A stretch of 64,000 bases of DNA from Gammaproteobacteria bacterium (GTDB taxonomy: Bacteria > Pseudomonadota > Gammaproteobacteria > Enterobacterales > Neiellaceae): the NCBI GenBank assembly GCA_017425245.1, contig JAFOOX010000029.1, forward strand, positions 1 to 64,000, given 5' to 3'. The translations under genes were made by a program, and so were the position numbers. Below, piece after piece: positions 16,899-26,367 of the stretch. The stretch's first letter is position 1; each line of letters starts with the position of its first letter. Under the pieces are notes generated by a model. It saw only the letters and a program-made list of their open reading frames with translations, did not search any database and was not told the DNA's origin.

Positions 16899-17618
16899 CT
16901 AGTTGCCGAAGGGGTCGACGTTAGACAGGTTGGCCGTAAATATCACCGGCCGGTAATCAAGGCGGCCGTACCCTTGTACCCGAACCGGTACCTCGATAGT
17001 TGCGCTGCGCTCCACTTCACCCTGCTTGAAAGCCAGGTTATGGCTGTACTCCGCCTTGCCATTACGGTTGGCGGTCGTCTCTAGCCACACATCCAGGTCC
17101 TTGCTGGCAGGACGGGCCAACACCACTGTAACCGTGATGCTTTTGCCATCGTAATCGCTGACCGTCACCTTGCCGATGCTGGCCGCGAAGTCCCCTTGTG
17201 GCACCCCATGGGCATCGGCGAGTTTGAGATCTTTCCACACCACGTTGTATTCAACGACCGCTGTGCAGGAGCCATTGTCATCCAGATGGAGACAGGCTCC
17301 GGGCATCACCACCCGATCCTGAACCTTGGTGTTGTCAGCGATGGGAGCATCATCAGGGGGACCGAAGGTGCGAGCATCACCGCTGTCGCGCTGGTAACTC
17401 AGTAACAGAGTAACCAGGGCTGTAATGACGACGGCAATACCCAAGCCGATACCCGCCAGAAGCAGGCGGCGGCGGTACTGGAACTGCGCTTCACGTTCGG
17501 CAATGGCTGCAGCAACCGCTGCGGCATGTTCGGCCCGGGTGTCACGAATCTCAATTTTGCTATCGCTCGCCGGTGTTCCCTTCGGCTTGTCAGGAAGAAT
17601 CTCACCGCGCGAGAACAT
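16899..17618 (-). CDS. Single-pass inner-membrane protein of unknown function
   Basis: A 239-residue protein not recognised as any family. It has a charged cytoplasmic N-terminus with a helical Ala/Glu segment (residues 28-48). One membrane helix follows (about 52-74, LLLAGIGLGIAVVITALVTLLLS). The remainder is periplasmic and beta-rich, with two cysteines about 10 residues apart (PGACLHLDDNGSCTAVVEY) that could form a disulphide. The C-terminal half (KSITVTVVLARPASKDLDVWLET, ATIEVPVRVQGYGRLDYRPVIF) looks like a beta-sandwich. It is flanked by its own intergenic regions, so it is probably monocistronic. Confidence 0.7.
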   Translation of the reverse strand: MFSRGEILPDKPKGTPASDSKIEIRDTRAEHAAAVAAAIAEREAQFQYRRRLLLAGIGLGIAVVITALVTLLLSYQRDSGDARTFGPPDDAPIADNTKVQDRVVMPGACLHLDDNGSCTAVVEYNVVWKDLKLADAHGVPQGDFAASIGKVTVSDYDGKSITVTVVLARPASKDLDVWLETTANRNGKAEYSHNLAFKQGEVERSATIEVPVRVQGYGRLDYRPVIFTANLSNVDPFGN

Positions 17619-17736
17619 GCACGCAACCTAGGCTAGTTAACACCTGTTGAGTCTAGATCGCGTGATCTGTTCAAACATCCGTCATCTGTTATCGGGCTAC
17701 CGAATATCGGTGGCCGATCACGTTGTTGGCGGAGCC

Positions 17737-18645
17737 TTAGCCCTCATCGCGCGCCTGCAGGGCGCGCTGCAAGGATGCCAGCTCACCAGCGGTCAGTTCG
17801 CGCGCTTCACCCTTGGCCAGTTCGCCCAGCGCTAGCGGGCCAAAAGCGATCCGTACCAATCGCTGTACCTGTACCCCGAGGGCTTCAAGCAGTCGGCGGA
17901 TCTGGCGGTTTTTGCCCTCATCCAGCACCACCTCAAGCCAGCAGTTTTTCTCACCGCTGCGCAACAGCTTGACCGACTTGGCAACCAGCCATTCCCCCTC
18001 CAAATCCAACCCTGCTTCACACCGGGCACAATCTTCGGCGGTGAAAATGCGATCAATCTGAACGTGATAGGTCTTGTCCAGATGACTTTTGGGGTCCAGT
18101 AGGCGCGATGCCAGGCGACTGTCGTTGGTGATTAGCAGCAACCCTTCACTGGCTTGATCGAGCCGACCAACCGGAGCCAGATGACGACCAGCCCAGGCAC
18201 CCAAACAGTTGTAGATGGTGTCGCGACCCTGCTCGTCACGGGCAGTGGTCACCAGCCCGCGCGGCTTGTTGAGCATCAAATAACAGGGGGCGGCGGCCGT
18301 TACCGCTTTTCCGTCGACCGCCAGCTTGTCCTTCTTGGGATCCACGCGACGGCTGGTGGCAGTCACAATCTGGCCGTTCACGGCGACCCTGCCATTGATC
18401 ACCATGGCTTCGGCCTCGCTGCGCGAGCAGAATCCCATCCGCGACAGCATGCGCGGCAGCGACACCACATCACCGGTTTTGGGGCGCCCGGCGCCCGGCT
18501 GGCGACTATCAGGACGACCGCCACCCTGAGTCTGGCCATCTGCCTTGCTGCGGCCTGCTGACTTGGCTGCGCCTGGGCTGCGTTCACTGCGGTTAGCGGC
18601 AGCCGGCTTGCTACGGCTGGGGGCTCTCTCTGGACGACGGGTCAT
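17737..18645 (-). CDS. RsuA/RluB-family pseudouridine synthase
   Basis: A 302-residue enzyme that converts uridine to pseudouridine in rRNA. After a basic low-complexity N-terminus of about 60 residues comes an S4 RNA-binding domain ([29 protein letters not shown]). The catalytic domain follows, with [13 protein letters not shown], the active aspartate in [13 protein letters not shown] and the closing [15 protein letters not shown]. The family includes RsuA, RluB, RluE and RluF; which target is used here cannot be settled by eye. The ATG at 18645 is chosen over a longer frame from 18690. The gene runs alone. Confidence 0.88.
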   Translation of the reverse strand: MTRRPERAPSRSKPAAANRSERSPGAAKSAGRSKADGQTQGGGRPDSRQPGAGRPKTGDVVSLPRMLSRMGFCSRSEAEAMVINGRVAVNGQIVTATSRRVDPKKDKLAVDGKAVTAAAPCYLMLNKPRGLVTTARDEQGRDTIYNCLGAWAGRHLAPVGRLDQASEGLLLITNDSRLASRLLDPKSHLDKTYHVQIDRIFTAEDCARCEAGLDLEGEWLVAKSVKLLRSGEKNCWLEVVLDEGKNRQIRRLLEALGVQVQRLVRIAFGPLALGELAKGEARELTAGELASLQRALQARDEG

Positions 18646-18738
18646 GGGTAATGCTCGGGCGGGATCAGGTGCGACATTAGAGCCCCGCACCGGCCAATAG
18701 GCAATGGTCAGGCGCCATCTTGGGGGGCGACGTCGTTG

Positions 18739-18879
18739 TCAATGCCGCTCGTCGTCATCCCAAGGCAGGGCCGGCGGCAGCTTTTTCGGCCACTGGCGTG
18801 CGCTGAGATAGAGGGTCAGCAGATTGCCCACCACCAGCACCAGTGCCAGGGCGCCGAAGGCCCACAGCCAGAGGTTCAT
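18739..18879 (-). CDS. Small membrane protein, DUF2897-like
   Basis: A 46-residue protein: one membrane helix (residues 3-25, LWLWAFGALALVLVVGNLLTL) followed by a polar tail LPPALPWDDDERH. Short helix-plus-WDDE proteins of this layout belong to DUF2897 in Vibrio and Aeromonas relatives, where they also tend to lie downstream of dapE; that assignment is from memory. The ATG at 18879 overlaps the stop of the M15 peptidase gene by four bases (ATGA), strong support for a real coupled gene although it is very short. Confidence 0.7.
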   Translation of the reverse strand: MNLWLWAFGALALVLVVGNLLTLYLSARQWPKKLPPALPWDDDERH

Positions 18880-19556
18880 TGCCCCTCCGGGTTGATCTGG
18901 TAGCAGTAGCGCGTCAGTAGCTCAGTCAGTGTTTCCAGAATCACGGTTTGACCCAGCACAGGCTGACGCTGCAGCGCCGCCGCCACACAGGCGGGGGTCA
19001 GGGCGGCCAGTGCCGGCCGGGCGATGTCGCCAAAGCTCAGGTGCCAAGGCTCGGCAGCGACACCGCCGCGTTCGCGATCATAGGGCCAGAAGAAGCCGAA
19101 TGCGGCTGCGTGGCGCTGCAGCCATTGCCACAGCGGATACTGATGACCACCGGGCTGATATTCCCAAGGCTCGAGCTGCACGCTGGTGCCAGCTGGCAGG
19201 AGATTGCTGGCAAAGAGATCGAGATCCGAGCCCCAGTGGTGGCGCGAACTGCCGGGCAGGGCTGACCAGCGCAAAATGGCATGCAGTCGCTGGTTGTCAT
19301 TGGTTGGCAGAAGTCCGTCAGCCAGCGGCCGGCTGCCATCCCACTTGCCGTTCCAGATCAGCGCCTGCCGTTGGTAATCGCGAAAACCGCTGGCGATAGC
19401 CAGCTGCAGGCCGTCAGCAGCTGCAGCGGCGGCCATGGCGCGCAGGGCATGAGCGGCAGCAGGGTGCAGACGCGGGTTGGCTGCATCAGCTGACCAGCGG
19501 ACGAGGTGATCGTCCGCCTGCCCGGTCAATTGCTCAGGCGTCAGCACCGGTAACAA
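18876..19556 (-). CDS. M15-family D-alanyl-D-alanine carboxypeptidase-like protein
   Basis: The product (about 226 residues) is a VanY-like M15 zinc peptidase that would trim peptidoglycan stem peptides. Metal and catalytic motifs are visible: [20 protein letters not shown] (the SxHxxGxAxD-type signature) and EPWHLSF near the end. No signal peptide is seen. The start is uncertain. A TTG at 19556 has GGAGAAG seven bases upstream, while a GTG at 19547 is also possible. Either would overlap the end of dapE, so the gene is coupled to it. The small DUF2897-like gene overlaps its stop. Confidence 0.82.
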   Translation of the reverse strand: MLPVLTPEQLTGQADDHLVRWSADAANPRLHPAAAHALRAMAAAAAADGLQLAIASGFRDYQRQALIWNGKWDGSRPLADGLLPTNDNQRLHAILRWSALPGSSRHHWGSDLDLFASNLLPAGTSVQLEPWEYQPGGHQYPLWQWLQRHAAAFGFFWPYDRERGGVAAEPWHLSFGDIARPALAALTPACVAAALQRQPVLGQTVILETLTELLTRYCYQINPEGQ

Positions 19557-20676
19557 GCAGCTTCTCCAGCACCTTGATGTAGATATCGGCCAGGTGGTCG
19601 AGATCTTCGGCCTTGATGCATTCGTTGAGCTTGTGGATGGTGGCGTTACACGGCCCCAGCTCAACCACTTGGGCGCCAGTCGGGGCGATGAAGCGGCCAT
19701 CTGATGTACCGCCGGAGGTCGACAGGCTGGTGTCGAAGTGCATCACCTCGCGGATCGCCCCTTCGACCGCAGTGACCAAAGAGCCGCTGGCGGTGAGGAA
19801 GGGCTCGCCGTTGAGCGTCCATTTGAGGTCGTAGTCGAGGCCATGGGCATCCAGCAGGCCAGTGACCCGCTGCTTGAGGCTGGCGGTGGTCGACTCGGTG
19901 CTGTAGCGGAAATTGAACTGCACCTGCAGTTCGCCAGGGATCACGTTGCTGGCGCCGGTGCCGCCGTTGATATTGGCGATCTGAAAGGTTGACGGCGGGA
20001 AGCTGGCATTGCCCTGATCCCAGAGTGTCCTGGCCAGCTCAGTCAGAGCGGGCGCTGCTTTGTGGATCGGGTTGTCGGCCAGATGCGGATAAGCGACATG
20101 GCCCTGCACCCCTTTGACGGTCAGATCGCCGGTGAGCGAACCGCGGCGGCCATTCTTGACCACATCGCCAACGCGATGGGTGGAGGAGGGCTCGCCGACG
20201 ATGCACCAAGTGATCTTCTCGTGGCGTGCCTCAAGGGTTTCGATCACCCTTACCGTGCCATTGATAAAGGGCCCTTCTTCGTCACTGGTGAGCAGAAAGG
20301 CGATGGAGCCCTGATGGTCCGGGTGGGCGGCGACAAAGCGCTCTACTGCGACCACCATGGCAGCTAGTGAGCCTTTCATATCAGCGGCGCCACGGCCATG
20401 GATGTAGCCATCGATCAGCGTTGGCTCAAAGGGCGGGGTGTGCCAGCTGCTCAGGTTGCCCGGCGGCACCACATCGGTGTGGCCGGCAAAACAGAACAGC
20501 GGCCCTCTGTTGCCGCGCCGTGCCCACAGATTGGTGGTGTCCTCGAACACCATCGATTCGAGGACAAAACCGAGACGGGCCAGCCGCTCGCCAATCAGCT
20601 GCTGACAGCCGGCATCCTCAGGGGTCACCGATGGGCGGCTGATCAGGTCGCAGGCCAGGTCAACTACAGCGCTCAT
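19534..20676 (-). CDS. dapE: Succinyl-diaminopimelate desuccinylase DapE
   Basis: A 380-residue M20 metallohydrolase that removes succinate from N-succinyl-LL-diaminopimelate in lysine and cell-wall synthesis. Typical motifs are [36 protein letters not shown] and the late [12 protein letters not shown], which together hold the two-zinc ligands and catalytic glutamate. Length and start match the family. Its ATG overlaps the stop of yffB by four bases (ATGA), the same pairing found in E. coli relatives. Confidence 0.97.
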   Translation of the reverse strand: MSAVVDLACDLISRPSVTPEDAGCQQLIGERLARLGFVLESMVFEDTTNLWARRGNRGPLFCFAGHTDVVPPGNLSSWHTPPFEPTLIDGYIHGRGAADMKGSLAAMVVAVERFVAAHPDHQGSIAFLLTSDEEGPFINGTVRVIETLEARHEKITWCIVGEPSSTHRVGDVVKNGRRGSLTGDLTVKGVQGHVAYPHLADNPIHKAAPALTELARTLWDQGNASFPPSTFQIANINGGTGASNVIPGELQVQFNFRYSTESTTASLKQRVTGLLDAHGLDYDLKWTLNGEPFLTASGSLVTAVEGAIREVMHFDTSLSTSGGTSDGRFIAPTGAQVVELGPCNATIHKLNECIKAEDLDHLADIYIKVLEKLLVTGADA

Positions 20677-21032
20677 GCCATCTCCGTCAACAGACGTTGG
20701 TAGTGGTCGGCATCAAAGCCGGTCATCAGGGTGTCGCCAGCCACCAGCAGTGGCCGCTTGATCAGGGTCGGATGGCGTTGCAGCAATGCCAACTGCTGCG
20801 CCGGATCATCTGCCTGGCGCTGTTCGTCGGCGGGCAACTGGCGGAAGGTCGTGCTGCTTTTGTTGATCACAGCCTTGCTGCCCAGACGTTGCAACGCCAA
20901 CTGCAGCAGCGCATCCGGAGCTGGCTGCTGGCGCAGATCAACAAACTGGTAGCGGGCGTTGTGTTCATCCAGAAAGCGGCGAGCCGCCCGCACTTTGTCG
21001 CAGTTGGCAATGCCGTAAAGGGTGATGGTCAT
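20673..21032 (-). CDS. yffB: ArsC/Spx-family thioredoxin-fold protein YffB
   Basis: A 119-residue protein of the ArsC-like family. The N-terminal strand and active-site loop read [22 protein letters not shown], with one cysteine. The family block [27 protein letters not shown] follows, then [10 protein letters not shown]. YffB-type proteins are thought to be glutathione-linked thiol reductases; the substrate is unknown. It is immediately upstream of dapE with a 4-base overlap, the conserved yffB-dapE order. Confidence 0.9.
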   Translation of the reverse strand: MTITLYGIANCDKVRAARRFLDEHNARYQFVDLRQQPAPDALLQLALQRLGSKAVINKSSTTFRQLPADEQRQADDPAQQLALLQRHPTLIKRPLLVAGDTLMTGFDADHYQRLLTEMA

Positions 21033-21066
21033 GCTCGGCTTCGATGCGCGGCGGACAGGGCCGCCA

Positions 21067-21576
21067 TTATTTGATGACGGTGATGATCACATCTTCACCT
21101 TGGACGACTTTACCGCTGTGCTTGGACAGTTGGCGTACTTCGTCAACGTTGGAGATGACGATCGGGGTCACCGTTGATTTGGCGCGCTGCTCGAGAAATG
21201 GCAGATCCACTTCCAGGATCACATCACCCCGGCGTACCTGTTGGCCCTCTTGGGCGATGCGGGTAAAGCCCTCACCTTTGAGTTCTACGGTGTCGATGCC
21301 GAAGTGGACGAACAGTTCGATCCCATCTGGCGATTCGATGGAAAAGGCGTGGTTGGTTTCAAAAATCTTGCCGACGACGCCATCACACGGGGCGACCACA
21401 CGTGAACCGGTGGGGCGGATGGCGATACCGTCGCCGACAATTTTCTCGGCGAAGACCACATCCGGCACATCTTCAATGGGCACAATCTCGCCGCTGACCG
21501 GCGCATAGACCTTGATGCCATCCTGGCTGCTGAGGTCGTCACCAACCAACTTCTTGAGTTTGCTAAATAGCCCCAT
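21067..21576 (-). CDS. crr: PTS glucose-specific enzyme IIA
   Basis: The 169-residue product is EIIA-Glc, the phosphocarrier that passes phosphate from HPr to EIIB-Glc and, when unphosphorylated, inhibits sugar permeases and controls adenylate cyclase. Key residues are visible: the phosphorylated histidine in IELFVHFGIDTV and its partner in ETNHAFSI. The N-terminus MGLFSKLKKLV is the amphipathic helix that contacts the membrane. The ATG at 21576 follows AGGAGAG. In enteric bacteria crr follows ptsH and ptsI; here neither is adjacent, so it is a detached gene. Confidence 0.96.
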   Translation of the reverse strand: MGLFSKLKKLVGDDLSSQDGIKVYAPVSGEIVPIEDVPDVVFAEKIVGDGIAIRPTGSRVVAPCDGVVGKIFETNHAFSIESPDGIELFVHFGIDTVELKGEGFTRIAQEGQQVRRGDVILEVDLPFLEQRAKSTVTPIVISNVDEVRQLSKHSGKVVQGEDVIITVIK

Positions 21577-21744
21577 GGTGCTCTCCTGCCGACCTTGTAC
21601 TACGCGCTGAAACACTAATCTGAGCGAGTGTAACAGAGCATGAGGACTGGTAAAACGGTGATGGTGCTGGCCTTTGCAATGGCATCGGGCCGTCGTGGCA
21701 GGTGCGCATGCCAGCAGCCCAACCCTGATCGTTTAACTGACTGC

Positions 21745-23373
21745 TCAGCGGGTCGTGCTGGTTGACTCCGAGCCACTGCTGTGCAGCGGTTGGCCACTGT
21801 TATTGACCAGCGCCGTCATGGCCAACGCGTGTTCGGCAAAGCCGCTGCCGGCTTCGCGGTAGATGTTGAACACCACATCGACGCCCATCTGGCGCAGGGC
21901 GGCGGCGTCATCCTCATAGGTTGCGATGGCGGCTACCTTGCCGCGAAACCCGCGCTGCACCAGCTGGCTGGCGGCATACTCATTACCGCGATGGTAAGGC
22001 ATGGCCAAAAATACCAGCTGGGTACTGTCGTTGTGATTGAGACGATCCCAGAACTCGGCATCGGTGGCGTCGCCTGCTAATACCCAGCGCCCTTTGGCCT
22101 GGTGTTCAGCGACCCGCTCTTCATCGGCATCAACGCCCAACACCTTGCCGGGCCAGCTGGCGGACAGACGATCGTAGACGCCACTGCCAATACGGCCCAT
22201 GCCGAGAATGATGAAGCGTGCATTGGTGACGGTGATCGGGGCATCATCAAGCAATATCCGCCGTCGCTGCCAACGCTGCAGAAAGGGGGCTAGATCGTCA
22301 TGGAGGCGGGCACTGAGCATATTCAGCGGGGCGGCCATAATGAAGCTAAAGGCGATGGTGATTGCCAGCAGGGCCAGCACCGGCCTGTCGATGTAGCCGT
22401 AGTTGACCGCTACCGCACCAACGATCAAACCGAACTCGCTGTAGGTGGCCAGTACCAGCCCGCTGTTGAAGCTGGTGCGGGCGCGGGTGCGAAATAGCAG
22501 CGAGATAAACGTAAACAGCAACATTTTTATCGGCAGTAGCAGCACCAGGGCAAACGCCAAGGTGATGCTTTGCAGATCCAAGGCGGTATTCATGCCGATG
22601 GTCAGAAAAAAGGCGACCAGCAGCAGCTCTTTGAGATTGAATAAGGTGCGTGCCAGCTCTTCTGCCTTGGGGTGCCCCGCAAGGAGCATGCCGATCACCA
22701 ACGCTCCCAAGTCGGCCTTCATGCCCAGTTCGGTAAAGAGCGCAGCCCCCGGCAGCAAAGCCAACGCCAGACCGCCAATGATCAGCAGTTCATTGTGGCC
22801 GGCACGGTTCAACAAGGCATAGAGCAAGGGCCGGGTGAAGTAGAGCAATGGCAGGGCCAGTGCCCATGCCGATGGCGGATGACCGCTGGCGCTGGAAAGG
22901 TAGATCACCGCCAGCACGTCTTGCATCACCAAAATGCCAATCGACAGCCGGCCATAGAAGGAGTAGGCCTCACCCTTGCGCTCCATCATGCTCATGGCAA
23001 AGACAGTGCTGGAGAAGGAGAGCGCAAAGGCCAGCGTCCACCACCCACTGATGGACATATCGCCAATCAGCGGGTGGTCGCTGAGCAGCCACAGCACGCC
23101 GAACATCAGCAGCATCCATAGCCCGGCGTGGATCAAGGTGGTGCCCCATACAACGGGGCGTGCCAGTTGGCGCAGTTTGAGTTTGAGGCCGATGGTGAAC
23201 AGCAGGACAGTGACCCCCAGATCACCAACCTGCTCAAGCAGTATTGGCGTTTCCACCCCGTACTGATGGAGTGCCATTCCTACCAGCAGAAAGCCGACCA
23301 GTGCCGGCATACGCAGCGGTTGGGTGACTAAGGTTGCAAAGAATGCGGCAGCGATAAAAATTGCGTAGATCAC
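21745..23373 (-). CDS. CPA2-family cation:proton antiporter with RCK (TrkA-N) domain
   Basis: A 542-residue Kef-type transporter. Roughly twelve membrane helices (residues 1-370) include the VLLFTIGLKLKLRQL and SFSSTVFAMSMM segments. A C-terminal nucleotide-binding TrkA-N domain starts at ARFIILGMGRIGSGVYDRL and continues to GVDADEERVAEHQAKGRWVLAGDA. It probably exchanges potassium or sodium for protons under control of NAD(H) or a ligand. The GTG at 23373 is preferred, with GAGG upstream. A run of eight C on the coding strand lies 22-29 bases before it. It is downstream of a second antiporter on the same strand. Confidence 0.88.
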   Translation of the reverse strand: MIYAIFIAAAFFATLVTQPLRMPALVGFLLVGMALHQYGVETPILLEQVGDLGVTVLLFTIGLKLKLRQLARPVVWGTTLIHAGLWMLLMFGVLWLLSDHPLIGDMSISGWWTLAFALSFSSTVFAMSMMERKGEAYSFYGRLSIGILVMQDVLAVIYLSSASGHPPSAWALALPLLYFTRPLLYALLNRAGHNELLIIGGLALALLPGAALFTELGMKADLGALVIGMLLAGHPKAEELARTLFNLKELLLVAFFLTIGMNTALDLQSITLAFALVLLLPIKMLLFTFISLLFRTRARTSFNSGLVLATYSEFGLIVGAVAVNYGYIDRPVLALLAITIAFSFIMAAPLNMLSARLHDDLAPFLQRWQRRRILLDDAPITVTNARFIILGMGRIGSGVYDRLSASWPGKVLGVDADEERVAEHQAKGRWVLAGDATDAEFWDRLNHNDSTQLVFLAMPYHRGNEYAASQLVQRGFRGKVAAIATYEDDAAALRQMGVDVVFNIYREAGSGFAEHALAMTALVNNSGQPLHSSGSESTSTTR

Positions 23374-23448
23374 CGTGATTCCGTCCTCGCTGCAGGGGGG
23401 GGTGATAATAGTGAGCTGTGCCATGAATGGCTAGCCGTTGTCGGCGTT

Positions 23449-25434
23449 TCAGGCTGCTCCCGCACTCAGCCATCGTTGCGCCTGATCCAGTTGCTCCGTG
23501 GGGCCAAACAGCACCAGCACGTCACCGGCGGCAAGCTGGATTTGGCTGGCCGGTGGTCGATAGCGATGGCCATCGCGCACCACCGCGGTGACGATCAACG
23601 GCTCTTGATTGCAGGGCAGGCTGGACAGGGTATGGCCTAGCGCAGGGCTGCCACTGTCAAGAAGCACGCTCAGCAGTCTGGCATCGTCATCGATGGCGGT
23701 GCGCCACAGCGGGTCGCTGCCCGGAATAAGCTCGCGCAGCAGCTGGTAGCGTTCGCTGCGCAAGGTCTTCATGCGACGCATGACCCGTACCAGCGGCACC
23801 TCAACCAGAAGTAGCACCTGTGAAGCGATCATCAAGCCCGCTTCCACCGTCTCCGGCACCACTTCACTGGCCCCGGCGGCAAGCAGCTGGGAGACAGGTT
23901 GATCATCACGGGTGCGCACCATGATCGGTAACAGGGGCAGCGTCTGGCGAACTTGTGTGATGGTCTTTTCGGCAGCACCGATATCGTCATGGCTGATGAG
24001 CAGCAACCGACAGCGATCGAGCCCCACCGACTGCAGCAGCGTGATATCACTGGCATCGCCGTAGATCACAGGGTCGCCAGCCAGACGTGCTTCATTCACT
24101 CGACTGGCATCGAGATCCAGAGCAACGAATGGCACCTCTTCTTCTTGCAGCACGCGCGCAACGTTCTGGCCAATGCGTCCGTAACCACAGATGATCACAT
24201 GGCTGCTGCAGTGTTCCGTGGCTGCGGCAGGCAGTGGGCCAAGTTCGACAGTGGTTGGCGTCGGGCGGTGAAAACGGCTGATGAACGGGCCGCTGTAGCG
24301 GATCACAAAAGGGCCGAGCACCATACTCAGCAGCACTGAGGTCAACACGATCTGGGCCAGCTGGGGCTCAATCACCTGGTGTTGGGCGGCAATCGCCAAC
24401 AGCGCAAAACCGAACTCACCACCGACCGCCAGCGCCATGGCGGTACGCCAGGCCGTGGGCCAGTCAAACGCGGCTGAGCGTACCAGTGGTGCCACCACCA
24501 ACACTTTGATCACCAGCAGCGCGATAGCCCCGAGCAGTGCCCAATGGAGAATTTCCGGCAACAACGGCAGGTCCAGCAGCATGCCGATGGTGACAAAGAA
24601 CAAACCGACCAGAACATCACGAAATGGGCGAATTGAGGTTTCGATCTGGTGCCGAAATTCGGTCTCACCCAGAATCATACCGGCCAGAAAAGCCCCCAAG
24701 GCCATGGAAAGCCCGAGTTGCAGAGTGGTCCAGGCGGCGGTGAGGCAGACCAGAAAAACGGTCAGGGTGAAGAGTTCAGGTGAGCGGTGAGTGGCGACGT
24801 CATGAAACAGGGGACGAAGCAACCAGCGCCCAACCAGATACACAAGGGCAAAGGCCAAGCCACCTTTGCCCAGTGCCAGCAGTAGTGGCAGGGTGAGCGG
24901 TTGACTCTCGCCCATGGCAAGCACTGGGACGATCACCAGCAAGGGTACGGCGGTAACGTCCTGAAATACCGACATGGCGATGGCGAGGCGGCCATGGCGG
25001 TTTTGATCTTCTCCTTGTTCAGCCAGCTGTTTGCTCAGGATGGTGGTAGACGATTGAGCGACCACTGCACCCACGACAAAGGCGGCGCCACCATCAAGCC
25101 CCGCCAGCCAAAGTAGTAGGGTGACCACCAGCGTGGTGATGACCACTTGACCCGTGCCCAGCCCCAGAAGCAGATGGCGCAGGGCATAGATCTGGGGTAG
25201 CGAGAAGTTAAGGCCGATGGTAAACAGCAAAAAGACGATGCCAAATTCGGCCAGTGCTGTGATCTCAGCGTTATTGCTCAGCAGCGACAACGCGTGAGGC
25301 CCGACCAGAGCGCCGACCAGTAGGTAGGCCAGCGTCGATGGCAGGCGGCGGCGTTGACACAAGGCCACGGCAGCGACGGTGATCGCAATCACGAGAAGGA
25401 TCTGGGCAAAATGGTCTATGACAATTTCCTTCAT
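23449..25434 (-). CDS. CPA2-family antiporter with TrkA-N and TrkA-C domains (KefB/YbaL-like)
   Basis: A 661-residue Kef-type transporter. The membrane part (about residues 5-400) carries GIVFLLFTIGLNFSLPQI and VGAVVAQSSTTILSKQLAEQG. The regulatory part has a TrkA-N Rossmann domain (HVIICGYGRIGQNVARVLQ, VALDLDASRVNEARLAGDPVIYGDA) and a TrkA-C domain at the end (PASQIQLAAGDVLVLFGP). It most likely moves potassium or sodium against protons. The ATG at 25434 is preferred over a longer frame. Two CPA2 genes in a row, 76 bases apart, suggest linked ion or pH control. Confidence 0.88.
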   Translation of the reverse strand: MKEIVIDHFAQILLVIAITVAAVALCQRRRLPSTLAYLLVGALVGPHALSLLSNNAEITALAEFGIVFLLFTIGLNFSLPQIYALRHLLLGLGTGQVVITTLVVTLLLWLAGLDGGAAFVVGAVVAQSSTTILSKQLAEQGEDQNRHGRLAIAMSVFQDVTAVPLLVIVPVLAMGESQPLTLPLLLALGKGGLAFALVYLVGRWLLRPLFHDVATHRSPELFTLTVFLVCLTAAWTTLQLGLSMALGAFLAGMILGETEFRHQIETSIRPFRDVLVGLFFVTIGMLLDLPLLPEILHWALLGAIALLVIKVLVVAPLVRSAAFDWPTAWRTAMALAVGGEFGFALLAIAAQHQVIEPQLAQIVLTSVLLSMVLGPFVIRYSGPFISRFHRPTPTTVELGPLPAAATEHCSSHVIICGYGRIGQNVARVLQEEEVPFVALDLDASRVNEARLAGDPVIYGDASDITLLQSVGLDRCRLLLISHDDIGAAEKTITQVRQTLPLLPIMVRTRDDQPVSQLLAAGASEVVPETVEAGLMIASQVLLLVEVPLVRVMRRMKTLRSERYQLLRELIPGSDPLWRTAIDDDARLLSVLLDSGSPALGHTLSSLPCNQEPLIVTAVVRDGHRYRPPASQIQLAAGDVLVLFGPTEQLDQAQRWLSAGAA

Positions 25435-25494
25435 TGTATCTAACGCATCTAACGCTCTGATGCCCAAGTATATTGGTAGTTAACCAAATCTGTT

Positions 25495-26325
25495 GTGACG
25501 GACTGTTGGGATAGTGAATTGAGCAACCTATCTGCTGCCATGTTGTTGTTTGAACCTCCCGCAGCGGGGCGGCTGTTTGATGATCTGGCCTCGCTGACGC
25601 CGTTGCGGAACTGGCATCAATGGCCTGAACCAGAGCAGTTGGCCGCTCAATTGGCGACGTCCGTGCATTTTTTGTCGGCGACTGTCCACCGTTACGAAAG
25701 CCACATTTTTCAATATGGTCAAGTCCCTACCCGCTATGGCAACTGGCACGATCTCTACAACGCGCTGATCTGGTCACTGTTCGCAGCCAGTAAGCAGGCG
25801 ATGAATGCGGCTCATATGGCGGCGATGGACACAGGTCAGGGGCGCGGGCCGCGCCGTGATGCGCTGACCCTGTTTGATGAGTGTGGGCTCCTGTTGGTCG
25901 CCGACAGCGCCGAGGTGTTTACCGAGCTGAACGGCCATCAATGGCAGTCGCTGTTTTGGCGGCGACGCCAGCAGTGGCTAACGGGGACTATTCGCCCCTA
26001 TCTGTTCGGCCATGCGCTATATGAATCCCTGCATCACCCCTATGCCGGTCTGTGTGGCAAGGTGTTGGGAGTGGTTGTGGATGCCGACTTTGGTCAGTTA
26101 TCGCTGGCAGAACGTTACCGGCGGCTGGATCAGCAGCTGGCCCAAGCGATCACTGCCGGGCACCTGTTGACGACGCCGCGCCGGCTGTCCCCCTTGCCGC
26201 TGTTGGGCATACCGGGTGTGGTCAGTGAAAACGCTGACGCTGACTACTATTCGGGTGAGCAGTTCCGCCCACTTCGCCAGCCGCGCCCAGGCTTTGATTG
26301 TCTGGACCTGCGCGATCAGCCATAA
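25495..26325 (+). CDS. DUF3025 family protein
   Basis: A 276-residue soluble protein with the DUF3025 signature GNWHDLYNALIWSLFAASKQAMNAAHMAAM near residues 82-110, followed by DALTLFDECGLLLV. Function is unknown. The frame opens with a GTG at 25495; codon use is ordinary. It is divergent from the antiporter gene, with 60 bases between them, and converges on the aminotransferase gene, sharing a terminator hairpin. Confidence 0.82.
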   Translation: MTDCWDSELSNLSAAMLLFEPPAAGRLFDDLASLTPLRNWHQWPEPEQLAAQLATSVHFLSATVHRYESHIFQYGQVPTRYGNWHDLYNALIWSLFAASKQAMNAAHMAAMDTGQGRGPRRDALTLFDECGLLLVADSAEVFTELNGHQWQSLFWRRRQQWLTGTIRPYLFGHALYESLHHPYAGLCGKVLGVVVDADFGQLSLAERYRRLDQQLAQAITAGHLLTTPRRLSPLPLLGIPGVVSENADADYYSGEQFRPLRQPRPGFDCLDLRDQP

Positions 26326-26326
26326 A

Positions 26327-26350
26327 AAAGGCGACCCGCAGGTCGCCTTT
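26327..26350. terminator. Bidirectional terminator between DUF3025 gene and aminotransferase
   Basis: A perfect 10-bp stem, AAAGGCGACC, loop CGCA, GGTCGCCTTT, is flanked by A-rich sequence on one side and T-rich on the other. It begins two bases after the DUF3025 stop and lies 18 bases from the converging stop, so it can serve both genes. Confidence 0.9.
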
Positions 26351-26367
26351 GTCCGGGCCGTGGGTGC

